Of a DNA stretch of 64,000 bases, positions 8,040 through 16,812 are shown piece by piece. Position 1 is the first letter of the stretch, and every line of letters begins with the position of its first letter. The position numbers were made by a program, and so were the translations under genes. The DNA comes from Chryseobacterium bernardetii (GTDB lineage Bacteria > Bacteroidota > Bacteroidia > Flavobacteriales > Weeksellaceae), in NCBI RefSeq assembly GCF_003815975.1, contig NZ_CP033932.1:3515501-3579500 (forward strand). The letters run 5' to 3'. Under the pieces are notes generated by a model that saw only the letters and a list, made by a program, of their open reading frames with translations, did no database searches and was not told the origin of the DNA.

Positions 8040-8681
8040 ATGAGTATAGAGTATACATGGGTAGTAAATGCCCGGAACACGCCCCTTTTGAAAAAGAAAT
8101 GCAGCCATTGTGACAGCAACAGATTTTATTGCAGTGATAAATTCAGACTGAATGCACAGAAAAAGAACATTGATATCTGGTTAATTTACCGCTGTGTAAA
8201 GTGCAATACCCGATACAATATGACAATATTTTCAAGGATCAGAACGGAATCTATCAGTAAAGAAATCTTTAACAGGCTTTCTGTGAATGATACAGAGCTG
8301 GCCTGGGAATATGCCTTTTCCCGCGAAACAAGAAGAAAAAATAATGCAGAGGCAGATTTGGAAAGTGTAGCCTATGAAATTCAGTTTGATGAGATTCCGG
8401 CAGAGCAGATAATGGCTTCAGACAGTGACTTGCTGAGCTTTACAATCAAATATCCTTTCGATTTTAATCTGAGAATATCTACAGTGGTGAGAACCTGCTT
8501 AAACCTTCCGTCAAATAAAATGAATCAATTGATTGATGCAGATGCCATTTCCGTACATGGAAGACCATTACAGAAAAAGCATAAAGTAAAGAACGGTGAT
8601 GTTGTTAAGGTTAACAAAAATATATTGAAAAGTATATTATGCAGGGAGGAGAAACAGGCTGAAGCAAGTTTAAAAGCATAA
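8040..8681 (+). CDS. DUF1062 protein with zinc ribbon and S4-like C-terminus
   Basis: A 213-residue protein of the DUF1062 family. Residues 21-55 form a zinc-ribbon-like module: Cys21-x2-Cys24, then Cys52-x2-Cys55. The C-terminal ~55 residues resemble an S4 RNA-binding fold (RISTVVRTCLNLPSNKMNQL, then ISVHGRPLQKKHKVKNGDVV). The combination suggests nucleic-acid binding, perhaps linked to translation, but that is inference. It sits alone, with a structured leader candidate upstream and a 14-bp perfect terminator hairpin downstream. Confidence 0.82.
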   Translation: MSIEYTWVVNARNTPLLKKKCSHCDSNRFYCSDKFRLNAQKKNIDIWLIYRCVKCNTRYNMTIFSRIRTESISKEIFNRLSVNDTELAWEYAFSRETRRKNNAEADLESVAYEIQFDEIPAEQIMASDSDLLSFTIKYPFDFNLRISTVVRTCLNLPSNKMNQLIDADAISVHGRPLQKKHKVKNGDVVKVNKNILKSILCREEKQAEASLKA

Positions 8682-8711
8682 ATCTCCATAAAAGAATAAA
8701 CTGTATAATAT

Positions 8712-8749
8712 TTGCCACTAATGCACTAAAAAACATGCATTAGTGGCAA
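8712..8749. terminator. 14-bp perfect hairpin between convergent genes
   Basis: Arms 8712-8725 and 8736-8749 pair perfectly around a 10-base loop. It lies between the plus-strand DUF1062 gene and the minus-strand peroxidase gene and probably ends transcription of the former. Confidence 0.75.
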
Positions 8750-8875
8750 TTAAAAATCTGTGCAGTCTCCGGAATCTCCGGGATTAAAAATATGGCTTTC
8801 AAACATATTCTTTATTCATAATGACATTTTGAATAAAGCCATTTATTTTAATAATAAATTATCGTATGATTTAAC

Positions 8876-9829
8876 TTATGAAGAAAACTCATCCAGCATA
8901 TCCGCTGATGGAACAAAGAATAAGGTTCCGGTTTGCGCAGTACTGAAATCAAGGATTCTGTCGTAATTTCCTACAGGATTACCAATGAACATATTCGTCA
9001 GCATTTTTTCAACGGTGCTGAATGTGCTGGCATAACAGATAAAATAAGTTCCCATTTCATTCGTGGAAACATTTCCAAAAGGCATATTGTCTCTCACTAC
9101 CTTAAAATCATCGCCTACGTTAGCCAGAGCAATATGGGAATTTTTAGGTTTTATATCATCATCCATCTCAATATCCTGTTCTTTGGATCTTCCAATCACT
9201 TTTTCCTGATCTTCTACGGAAAGAGACTTCCATGCATTCATATTATGGATGTATTTCTGAACAAAAAGATAACTTCCGCCTTCATATTCAGGATCAGAAT
9301 CACCAATCACAGCAAAATATTCACGGTCTTTCCCATGCGGATTTTCCGTACCATCCACAAAACCTAAAATAGATCTGCTGTCCCAGTAACGGAAGCCCTG
9401 AACTTCCACCACACAGTCGGCAATTTCTGTCATGAAATCCGAAATTGTGGAAGCCATATCATAGGCAAGGCTCTTTTCATCAGAACGGATGTGGAAATGA
9501 ATATCTCCTCTCGTACTCACAGCGGTATGTTTACTGCCTTTTATTTCTTCAAATTTTTTAAATTCTTTAGGCAGCGGACTAGGTAATTCAAGTTGTAGCC
9601 AGGCTTCGTAACCGATTCCCATCACACAGCTTGCTTTTGAATTCGGAAAACGGTCCAAAGCTGAATTGTTCAGATTGGTGATCAGGGCACACATTCTCTG
9701 AAATACAGATTTAATTTTGGAAGAGTCTGCATCCTGCTTGAAATTCCAGACCAAAAAGTAGGTATTGTTGTTGGGATAATCGGTTACATTCTGAGAATTC
9801 ATGTTTTTTTGTGTTTCGTTTGTGGGCAT
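8876..9829 (-). CDS. Dyp-type heme peroxidase
   Basis: A 317-residue cytoplasmic dye-decolourising peroxidase. The family's GxxDG motif is present as GFVDG (156-160), with catalytic Asp159. The proximal heme ligand is expected at His222 in SHIALAN, and the distal Arg at 236 in VVRDNMPFG. Length and motif spacing fit the P-type/YfeX-like subfamily. No Tat signal and no encapsulin-targeting tail were recognised, and no encapsulin gene is adjacent. It reduces peroxides with organic or heme-derived electron donors; the physiological substrate is unknown. A promoter with an overlapping palindrome lies just upstream. Confidence 0.92.
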   Translation of the reverse strand: MPTNETQKNMNSQNVTDYPNNNTYFLVWNFKQDADSSKIKSVFQRMCALITNLNNSALDRFPNSKASCVMGIGYEAWLQLELPSPLPKEFKKFEEIKGSKHTAVSTRGDIHFHIRSDEKSLAYDMASTISDFMTEIADCVVEVQGFRYWDSRSILGFVDGTENPHGKDREYFAVIGDSDPEYEGGSYLFVQKYIHNMNAWKSLSVEDQEKVIGRSKEQDIEMDDDIKPKNSHIALANVGDDFKVVRDNMPFGNVSTNEMGTYFICYASTFSTVEKMLTNMFIGNPVGNYDRILDFSTAQTGTLFFVPSADMLDEFSS

Positions 9830-9848
9830 TTTTACTTTTCTAATGAAT

Positions 9849-9882
9849 CAAATTTAATAAATGATAGTGGTACCACACCACT
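9849..9882 (-). promoter_or_regulatory. Promoter and operator-like palindrome of the Dyp peroxidase gene
   Basis: On the minus strand a TAAATTTG box (9849-9856) lies 19 bases before the ATG. Immediately upstream is the palindrome AGTGGT-N5-ACCACT (9866-9882), where a regulator could compete with RNA polymerase. No TTG -33 element is evident. Confidence 0.45.
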
Positions 9883-10095
9883 TTATTCTTAAGATAAACA
9901 ATTTATGACATTTTTCAGCTGTTTTAAAAAGGATCTGACATTGTTTTCAGGATGCGATCAATGGGATTCTATTAGCTCTTTTCCTGAATAGTTACTGATG
10001 CTCTTCTTAAGACCTTTCTTATCTATTCAGGATAAAAACAGGATTCACGCCTAAAAACTACAGGAAAAACCGGAAGAAGCTGGATCAGGTCCAGA

Positions 10096-11004
10096 TTAAA
10101 CATGCATCACAGTACGGAATACATGAACAGCATTTCCTGTAATTCTTATCATTTCCGGAATATGATTTTTGATGGTAACCTCAACCTTCATTTGCCCGAT
10201 CCGATTGATGGCTTCTCCCTGCTTTGCTATAAATTCAAAGGCTCCATCAGAAGCTTCTACGATTTTATTCTGAATAAGATATCCGCCCAAAGGTCCATTG
10301 GCATTGCCTGTAACAGGATCTTCCTGAATACCGATGGCAGGGGCAAACATTCTTCCATAGGTTAAAATATCCTGATCCTCAGAATCAAAAGTAAATACAA
10401 AATAACCGTTACAGTTAATTTCTTTGCTGAGGTCTGCTAAAGCGTTAAAATCCGGAGTCAGATGATTCAACAGGGTTCTGCTGTTAATGCCAATCATCAC
10501 TTTGGAATGGCCTGTTGAAGCGATCTGTATGGGACATTTCTCATTCAGATCTTCTGTTTTTAATCCCAGTGCATCCGTAATTCTTTGTTGTATGGATGGC
10601 TCAAAAGAAGATTCCAGGCTAAAGCTTCCCTGAGTCATTGTAATTTGGTAGTCATGATCTGTTTTCAGAATGTCAATAGGTAAAACTCCAACCTGGGTAT
10701 TAATTCTGATAGAGCAGGAGTCTAATTGGTCTTCTATAGCTTTGGCATAAAGCGCTCCGATGGTCGCATGTCCGCATATAGGAACCTCAGTGGTAGGGGT
10801 GAAGTAACGTATGCGATAATCAAAATTATCAGCCCGATCAGGTTTCAATACAAATGCTGTTTCCGAATTATTGAGCTCCCTTGCAATAAGCTGCATCTCA
10901 TCAGTGGTCAGCTTTTCAGCATTGAGTACAACACCCGCAGGATTCCCTTTGAATTTTTCTTTTGTAAAAGAATCAATTTGATACACAATTACTTCCTTCA
11001 TCAT
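10096..11004 (-). CDS. PhzF-family epimerase/isomerase
   Basis: A 302-residue protein of the PhzF/diaminopimelate-epimerase-like fold. Visible hallmarks are GNPAGVVL (20-27), NNSETAFVL with the catalytic Glu48, PICGHATIGA (75-84), and DPVTGNANGPLG in the C-terminal half. The other phz genes are absent, so phenazine synthesis is not implied; most PhzF-family members are isomerases of unknown substrate. The start may be the first or second Met. The gene lies apart from its neighbours. Confidence 0.9.
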   Translation of the reverse strand: MMKEVIVYQIDSFTKEKFKGNPAGVVLNAEKLTTDEMQLIARELNNSETAFVLKPDRADNFDYRIRYFTPTTEVPICGHATIGALYAKAIEDQLDSCSIRINTQVGVLPIDILKTDHDYQITMTQGSFSLESSFEPSIQQRITDALGLKTEDLNEKCPIQIASTGHSKVMIGINSRTLLNHLTPDFNALADLSKEINCNGYFVFTFDSEDQDILTYGRMFAPAIGIQEDPVTGNANGPLGGYLIQNKIVEASDGAFEFIAKQGEAINRIGQMKVEVTIKNHIPEMIRITGNAVHVFRTVMHV

Positions 11005-11080
11005 ACCTTATTAAATCAGGATAAAGGTAAGTATAAATAAGCTGATCTCGTATGTTTTTAGTAATGCATTTCTAATTTAT

Positions 11081-11836
11081 TTAATCATCGTTCAGCCATT
11101 CAAGGAAGTTTTGAACCCGTACCCGGCTCACAATAATCTCATGGGGACATCCCGGCTCAAATTCAATTGCCAGCCTGCTGTTAACAACTTTTTTAATTCC
11201 TTTAATCGCCTTGATATTGGCAATGCAGTTCCTGGAAACTCTGAAAAAAATATCTTCCGTAAGCTGTCCCTCCAATTGATCCAGTGTATAATTGATAATA
11301 TATCTTTTGTTATCAAATGTATGCAGCATCACTACTTTTTCTTCACTGTAGAAGTAGGAAATATTTTTAGATTCCACGTATAGGTATCTGTCATGGGAAT
11401 GAACAAGAAATCTGTTTTTCACCTTTTTCATCAGAGAAGATTCTACCATCCGGATGCCTGTTTCCTTTTGTTCTTTGTCAAAATGAAGATCTTCAAGTTT
11501 GATGAGTGCACGTTCCAGATCTTCTTCAGAAATAGGCTTTAACAGATAATCAATACTATTAACTTTAAAAGCCTGTATGGCATATTCATCATAAGCCGTT
11601 GTGAAAATAATAGGAACTTCTACCTTAATTGGGTTGAAAATTTCAAAACAGCTGCCATCTGATAAGCTGATGTCCATCAAAATAAAATCGGGTTGGTACT
11701 CTTGCAGGAATTCAACAGATTCCAACACGCTTTCTGTTCTTCCCAATAACTGATAATCCGGGCGAAGACGCTCTACCATTCGTTTCAATTCAGAAAAAGC
11801 AAGGCGCTCATCTTCAATAATTAAATATTTTTTCAT
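11081..11836 (-). CDS. LytTR-family response regulator
   Basis: A 251-residue response regulator. The receiver domain (residues 1-~120) has the phosphoacceptor Asp55 in FILMDISLSDG, the acidic pair in IEDE, Thr in IIFTTAYDEYA and Lys in DYLLKPI. Residues ~145-250 form a LytTR DNA-binding domain (FLVHSHDRYLYVESKNISYF, then FFRVSRNCIANIKAIKGI). It overlaps the upstream sensor kinase gene by 4 bases, so the two are translationally coupled and form one system. Targets are unknown; an outer-membrane protein gene lies upstream of the pair in the same direction. Confidence 0.93.
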   Translation of the reverse strand: MKKYLIIEDERLAFSELKRMVERLRPDYQLLGRTESVLESVEFLQEYQPDFILMDISLSDGSCFEIFNPIKVEVPIIFTTAYDEYAIQAFKVNSIDYLLKPISEEDLERALIKLEDLHFDKEQKETGIRMVESSLMKKVKNRFLVHSHDRYLYVESKNISYFYSEEKVVMLHTFDNKRYIINYTLDQLEGQLTEDIFFRVSRNCIANIKAIKGIKKVVNSRLAIEFEPGCPHEIIVSRVRVQNFLEWLNDD

Positions 11837-12900
11837 TCTACGAAAGGTATTTTGACAATAAAATCATTCTGTTCTTCTATTATTTCCAGTTTTTTATGAT
11901 ACCGTTGATATTGTGTAGTAAGAAAAGATAAACCAATCCCTTCTCCTTTCGTAATATCATTTCGCAAAAATATTCTATTTCTGAAAGATATTCCGTTTTC
12001 ATCCACAGAAATGTAGATCAATAAAGGATTTGCAGCAGAACTTATATTATGTTTAAAAGCATTTTCCAGAAGGAGCTGAAAGCTGAAGGCCACTAATTTG
12101 CGATGTTCCCATTGTTTAATAGGTTCAATTTCTATTGTAAAGCCATTTTCAAATCTTATTTCCATCAGAAACAGGTATTGCCGGAAAAAATGCATTTCCT
12201 CCTGTAATGTATTCAGAGGTTTTTTACTTACAGATAAAACCTGTCTGTATACCTGTGACAAGGCTTTAGTGTATTTATTTGCCTGTTCCTGATTTTCATA
12301 GATAAGTGAAGACAATACATTCAGAGAATTGAATAAAAAATGAGGGTTTACCTGTGCCCTTAATGCATTGTACTGATACATCAGCATATCCCGTTTGGCT
12401 TTCTCAGATGCCTTAATCGCTTTACGCTCTGCCTGGAAATAAAACAAAAGATCAATGACCAGAAGAATTGGTAAATTAGCTGTAATATTGAGGATAAGGC
12501 TTGTTTTATAAGAAAGTGACTGCCGGATTCCCACATCCATTACTTCTGTCACTATGAAGTTGAAAATAACATACAAAAGAATGCATAGCAGGATATTGCT
12601 TACAAAAAGAGAGGAAGCATGTCTGTATAAACTGCTGTGCAGGGGAGTAATTTCATTAATAAACTTAATCAAAAGATAATCCAGGAAAGTCATTATCAGG
12701 ACAATTGGATAAAAAATGGCAAGCTGGAGCAGAAAATTGTCCCATAAGCTGATTTTTGAAAGAATGCTGCTCTTTAAAATTGTATTGAAAAAAATAATTT
12801 GATATATAGTATATAGAATCGTGACCAAAAAATAATAAAGGGGAAGCACATATCTTTTGATTTTCATCTCCTGATTCGGGAAAATTTCAGAAAGATCCAT
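11833..12900 (-). CDS. LytS-like sensor histidine kinase
   Basis: A 355-residue membrane kinase. About four hydrophobic segments occupy residues 15-155. A His-kinase domain of the PF06580 type follows, with phosphoacceptor His187 in RAQVNPHFLFNSLN. The ATP-binding N box is LLENAFKHN and a glycine-rich segment is GEGIGLSFL. There is no large periplasmic domain, so the stimulus is probably sensed within the membrane. The gene overlaps the LytTR regulator by 4 bases, a standard pairing in Bacteroidota. Confidence 0.92.
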   Translation of the reverse strand: MDLSEIFPNQEMKIKRYVLPLYYFLVTILYTIYQIIFFNTILKSSILSKISLWDNFLLQLAIFYPIVLIMTFLDYLLIKFINEITPLHSSLYRHASSLFVSNILLCILLYVIFNFIVTEVMDVGIRQSLSYKTSLILNITANLPILLVIDLLFYFQAERKAIKASEKAKRDMLMYQYNALRAQVNPHFLFNSLNVLSSLIYENQEQANKYTKALSQVYRQVLSVSKKPLNTLQEEMHFFRQYLFLMEIRFENGFTIEIEPIKQWEHRKLVAFSFQLLLENAFKHNISSAANPLLIYISVDENGISFRNRIFLRNDITKGEGIGLSFLTTQYQRYHKKLEIIEEQNDFIVKIPFVE

Positions 12901-12935
12901 ATTAGTTCTGTTTATAAAAATAGTTTGAGTATTTC

Positions 12936-13832
12936 TTAGTTATGTTTTTTTGCAAAGTTATATTTTATCCCCGCAGAAATATAGAACGAAGGGTCAAAAG
13001 TTGCATTTCCCCATTTAAGAAAATTAGATGGCTCCCTGTCACGGTAACGGTCCGTACGTCCAAAATTTGCACCAAACGTACCGCTTACTGTCCAGTTTTT
13101 GAATCGGTATTCCGGTTCCATCCCTAAACTTACATAATGATGATCGAAATATTTCTTTTGGCCCTCAATTTTAGCAAGTGAAAAGAAAAACTTAGGTCTG
13201 TTCACAATGCGTAAAGCAAATACATCATTAAACCTGTATCCTACAGAAAATTTGGGATTATAGCTCAACTCTGCATGGTATTCCATTCCATGGGCTTTTT
13301 CACTGTGGTACTGAAAATAAGGCATGGGAATAAGCATAGGTTTATCAAAGGCATTATTCCCAACAAGGGCTACTCCAAGTTTTATTTTGGGGCGAACCTG
13401 CCATATGAAAGATGAATAGACATTCACTACAACATGATCCATCTCCAGTTTTTTCACATCGGTATGGGTAGAGTAGACCCCGGCAGAAGCTCCTCCAATG
13501 AACATAAGCTTTTCATTTAATGGAGTCATATACATTACCCCAAAATCTGCAGAACCCATTTCTTTGGGCAGGGCTTCGGCTGCGGTCCCTTCATTACTGA
13601 ATGAGGTATAAGAAGCATTAAGGGTTGCTGCCCATATGGAAGGCTGCTGATAGCCTGATGGGTTAATACTTACAGGAATTGTTGCTGTAAAAGTAGTGGT
13701 GAGTGAAGAACTTTTATCTCCGTTATTATTGATGTATTTTTGTTGAGGCAGGTACTCTGATCTCAGTTCTATCTGTGCAAAAACATAAGCAGCCTGTGTA
13801 AATGCAGCAATTATCATCCATTTTTTTCTCAT
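12936..13832 (-). CDS. DUF6268-like outer-membrane beta-barrel protein
   Basis: A 298-residue protein with a signal peptide (MRKKWMIIAAFTQAAYVFAQ). Alternating hydrophobic/polar strands ending in aromatic residues are typical of a small outer-membrane barrel. The C-terminal strand (YISAGIKYNFAKKHN) is followed by three or four extra residues. It resembles the DUF6268 group as I remember it. It lies 35 bases upstream of the sensor kinase gene and in the same direction, so it may share the LytS/LytTR transcript or be its target. No ligand can be proposed. Confidence 0.75.
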   Translation of the reverse strand: MRKKWMIIAAFTQAAYVFAQIELRSEYLPQQKYINNNGDKSSSLTTTFTATIPVSINPSGYQQPSIWAATLNASYTSFSNEGTAAEALPKEMGSADFGVMYMTPLNEKLMFIGGASAGVYSTHTDVKKLEMDHVVVNVYSSFIWQVRPKIKLGVALVGNNAFDKPMLIPMPYFQYHSEKAHGMEYHAELSYNPKFSVGYRFNDVFALRIVNRPKFFFSLAKIEGQKKYFDHHYVSLGMEPEYRFKNWTVSGTFGANFGRTDRYRDREPSNFLKWGNATFDPSFYISAGIKYNFAKKHN

Positions 13833-14314
13833 TATTTTCTTTTTTTTGACACCACAAAGAAACTCTAATGTTTTTTTAATTTGTTATTGTTCAGTGCGTT
13901 AAATGATGTATTGCAGAATGAGACAGATGAAGTGTAGTATTTCTAAGATAAATTGTAATGTGTGAAAATGAAAACCTGCCTGTCAATCGTTTTTTTCAAA
14001 ATAAAGGTTTTAGGATAGTATTAAAAACGCCACAAATACATAAATAAAAAGATAAATATTATGGCAATCATCCTGAAGATTTGTATTAAAGCTTATAGAA
14101 CTGGAAGGATAAAAATAATGTTATTTTAATAGGAGATAGCTTCTTTTTTATACTGAACAGAAAGATATTTTTATTCCTTTTTAACTTTTTTGTGTAATTA
14201 TTTTCACTGTCAGCAGAAACTTTTTAAAAGATTTGGAATGCTATTTGTAATGCAATAGCAAATCTAAAATGGATGGAATTTATTATCAATCAAACATTTA
14301 TGTTGAATGTATAA
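13833..14314. other. 482-bp divergent intergenic region
   Basis: This is an AT-rich region between the outer-membrane protein gene and the TPR-HTH gene. It contains a 7-bp inverted repeat, CATTTAT at 14295-14301 and ATAAATG at 14311-14317, which overlaps the first possible ATG of the downstream gene. No clear TAnnTTTG box and no small gene were found. Confidence 0.4.
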
Positions 14315-15805
14315 ATGATAAAACTTAACGATGATGATCCTAAAATAATTAATAGCATGTTCCCACCTCAATTATACAGAATATTTAAATCATATAATCT
14401 GCTCCTGTTAATCCTGCTGTGCTCTGCCGGATCAGTTTACGGCCAGAGAGCATTTTCGCATCAAAAGTTTGACAGTATACTGTTGAAGAAAACAGAATCA
14501 CTTCGTATTCAGGGAGATTATGAAAACCTTGTCCGCCTGAATAAAGACTATCTGAACCTTGCCGAAGAAAATAGCTATAGGGAAGGAATCATTCTTTGCT
14601 ATATCAATATTTCTAACATTTCAGCAACCATTGGAAATTATAAAAGAGGATTGTCTTATCTTTCCCTGGCTGAAAAAGAGCTTAAGAAGATCAACAGCCC
14701 TGTTTTAAAAGCAAGGCTCTATCAGGAACATGCCCAGCTGAATGGGGTAATAGGCCTTTATAAAAGCGCTTTGGATCTGAATGCAAAAGGTTTGTTCTAT
14801 CTCAAAAACATCCCAGATCAGGAGAAAAGGAAATTTTATTTGTACCGGCTTTATGCCAACAGGGCTGATTTTTTATATAAAGTAAATAGGGCAGACTCAG
14901 CGTACATTTATTTACAGAAAGGGAAAAGAATTGATGGACAGGGTGTTTTACTGAATACACTTTTAGCTAAGTATCATCTGATGTACACCAAAAGAAAAGA
15001 TTCAGCTTTGATCTATCTTCAGAAAGCGTCCGGAAAAATTGTTAATACCGGTAAAGTAAACATCCAGAATGGTTTTGTGGATCTTACTTATGGGGACTAT
15101 TACTTTTCTCTGGAGGACTATAAAACAGCATTGGATTACTACAGTAAAGCATTGGATTACTACAGTAGAACCAACAGGTTATATAATATTCCCGGAGTTT
15201 ATGAATCTATAGCCAAAACCTACAAAATGCTGAATGAGCCTAAGAAGGAAGAAGAGGCTATGAAGAAATATACAGAGGAAAAAACCGCATTGGAAAATAT
15301 TCAGAACGAAGCCATTAATATTTCAATAGATCATATGCTGAGTGATAAAGATGAAGAATCTAACGGCTTTCAGAAGAAGATTTACCTTTACATCAGCTTT
15401 ATTGTTATTTTATCACTGGCTATTTTTATCTTACTTTATCGGCATAACAGAGCACTAAGGCAAAAGAAGAACGAGCTCAAAAGTGAAGCACTTTCCCTGA
15501 AAAGTAGGATCAATGACTCGTTTGATGAATTAGTAGGGCTGGCTAAAAAGAATGATTCTACATTTTTGACTAGATTCCAGGAAATTTATCCTGAATTTTG
15601 CCCAAGGCTTCTGGAAATCAACCCAAGACTCGGTGCTTCGGAACTTACATTTTGTGCGATGATAAAGCTTAATTTCACTTCAAAGGAAATTGCAGAATAT
15701 ACCTTTATCCAGCATAAATCTGTACAGCAGAAAAAGCACAGATTAAGAAAAAAACTGAACGTTCCCACAGAACAGGAGCTGTTTCTTTTCTTTGATTCTT
15801 TATAA
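14315..15805 (+). CDS. TPR sensor with transmembrane helix and LuxR-like HTH
   Basis: 496 residues from the first ATG. The in-frame ATG at 14357 gives a cleaner signal peptide (YNLLLLILLCSAGSVYGQ) and may be the true start. The exported part (residues ~45-345) consists of TPR-like helical repeats. A single transmembrane helix (YISFIVILSLAIFILLY) near 355-372 leads to a short cytoplasmic coiled segment and a C-terminal HTH (ELTFCAMIKLNFTSKEIAEY, then SVQQKKHRLRKKL). This makes it a one-component transmembrane regulator, and its HTH is closely related to that at 5293-6237. Codons at 15128-15169 carry a tandem 21-bp duplication that adds seven residues to one repeat. Confidence 0.85.
   Translation: MIKLNDDDPKIINSMFPPQLYRIFKSYNLLLLILLCSAGSVYGQRAFSHQKFDSILLKKTESLRIQGDYENLVRLNKDYLNLAEENSYREGIILCYINISNISATIGNYKRGLSYLSLAEKELKKINSPVLKARLYQEHAQLNGVIGLYKSALDLNAKGLFYLKNIPDQEKRKFYLYRLYANRADFLYKVNRADSAYIYLQKGKRIDGQGVLLNTLLAKYHLMYTKRKDSALIYLQKASGKIVNTGKVNIQNGFVDLTYGDYYFSLEDYKTALDYYSKALDYYSRTNRLYNIPGVYESIAKTYKMLNEPKKEEEAMKKYTEEKTALENIQNEAINISIDHMLSDKDEESNGFQKKIYLYISFIVILSLAIFILLYRHNRALRQKKNELKSEALSLKSRINDSFDELVGLAKKNDSTFLTRFQEIYPEFCPRLLEINPRLGASELTFCAMIKLNFTSKEIAEYTFIQHKSVQQKKHRLRKKLNVPTEQELFLFFDSL
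15128..15169 (+). repeat. In-frame 21-bp tandem duplication inside a TPR gene
   Basis: Two adjacent 21-base units (15128-15148 and 15149-15169) differ at one base and encode ALDYYSK then ALDYYSR. The unit is a multiple of three, so the frame is kept. This looks like a recent slipped-strand duplication. Confidence 0.85.
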
Positions 15806-16112
15806 ATGCGAATTCCAAAAAGCAAAAAGTTTTCTTTAAAATCGTAATTATTCCATTTTTAATAATTGTAAAGCAGTTCAGTGTAATTTTAGTGGTCAAG
15901 AGATTACTCATCCTGTTTACAGTGAATTCCTTATAATTTGATTATAGTGTCAGTTATTCTCTACATTTTCCAGACTCCAGCTTCCTGATTTTATTCTTAT
16001 AGATATTTGTCGATAAATGCCCTTATTTAAGGGCAGTACGGCAAATGTGGTATAAATGTAGTATGATAAAATTGTAGTCTTTTTAATAAGTTTTTTAAAA
16101 TTTGCAAAAACT
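15806..16112. other. Intergenic region with a small palindrome
   Basis: No gene is supported. The palindrome TGCCCTTA-TT-TAAGGGCA occupies 16018-16035 and could be a protein-binding site; no T tract follows it. The adjacent switch-like element at 16113-16183 is listed separately. Confidence 0.45.
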
Positions 16113-16183
16113 AAAAGAGGGGTAAAAAATAAATACCCGAAAAAACAATAAGATTCTGAAAACACAATGATCGCCCCTCTTTT
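16113..16183 (+). promoter_or_regulatory. Attenuator-like alternative stem structure
   Basis: A 10-bp stem pairs AAAAGAGGGG (16113-16122) with CCCCTCTTTT (16174-16183), whose right arm merges into T residues. The same G residues can instead pair in a short hairpin, GGGTA (16120-16124) with TACCC (16134-16138). The two folds exclude each other. The element lies 116 bases before the secreted-protein gene at 16300. Function is inferred only. Confidence 0.35.
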
Positions 16184-16299
16184 TATGATCAAGAGATTTA
16201 GTAAAAAAGATGTTGGAAAACGATAAGAAAAATTTAAAGACCAATAGAAATAAAATGTTTAAAAAAATAAGTAAATTCATTCCATTAAATTAAACAGAT

Positions 16300-16713
16300 A
16301 TGAAAAATGTAAAACAATTTATTACAGTAATGGCCGTTGTAATGTTCGCTTCAGGAGTTTCCGCTCAGCTTAGTCCAAAAGGTGCCGGTTCAGACAAAGA
16401 TAAACATGGTTGTAAAGGTTCTGCAGGATATACATTCTCAGTACTGAAAAACGACTGTGTAAGAATTTTTGAAGAAAAAATACAATTGAAAGAAGTAGAT
16501 AACAAGAAATCTTATACTTCAAACGCTGCTGTAATCCTTAGTGAAGATGCCAGAAAAGCAGAAATATTCCTACCTTCATCTGAAGGAAGCCTTGTGCTGG
16601 ATAAAATTGCATCTAAAAAAGCAGTGACCTACAAAAAAGGGCAGTATACGCTTACAAAAAACAAAAATGTTTATACTTTAAAACTAGCTAATAAAATAGT
16701 TTTTAAAAGCTAA
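16300..16713 (+). CDS. Small secreted protein of unknown function
   Basis: A 137-residue protein with a signal peptide ending VSAQ (residue ~23). The mature part has two cysteines (HGCKGSAGYTFSVLKNDCVRIF) that could form a disulphide, followed by a predicted beta-rich domain with many lysines. It contains no enzymatic motif that I recognise. It is monocistronic, with a bidirectional terminator hairpin 50 bases downstream and an attenuator-like element upstream. It looks like a lineage-specific exported protein. Confidence 0.75.
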   Translation: MKNVKQFITVMAVVMFASGVSAQLSPKGAGSDKDKHGCKGSAGYTFSVLKNDCVRIFEEKIQLKEVDNKKSYTSNAAVILSEDARKAEIFLPSSEGSLVLDKIASKKAVTYKKGQYTLTKNKNVYTLKLANKIVFKS

Positions 16714-16764
16714 TCAAAACAGATTCATCAGTATCAGAGCACATTCATTTTTAGATATGTGAGT

Positions 16765-16791
16765 AAAGGCTGTCCTGATTAGGCAGCCTTT
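16765..16791. terminator. Bidirectional terminator hairpin between convergent genes
   Basis: AAAGGCTG (16765-16772) pairs with CAGCCTTT (16784-16791). The inner CCT/AGG pairs close a GATT loop after a bulged T. It separates the secreted protein (plus) from the lipoprotein-like gene (minus). Confidence 0.7.
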
Positions 16792-16812
16792 ATATTTTGA
16801 AGCTCATCTTTT

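Noticed and set aside
10096..11004. Phenazine biosynthesis cluster
   Set aside because: Only a PhzF-family isomerase is present; no other phz gene is in the window.
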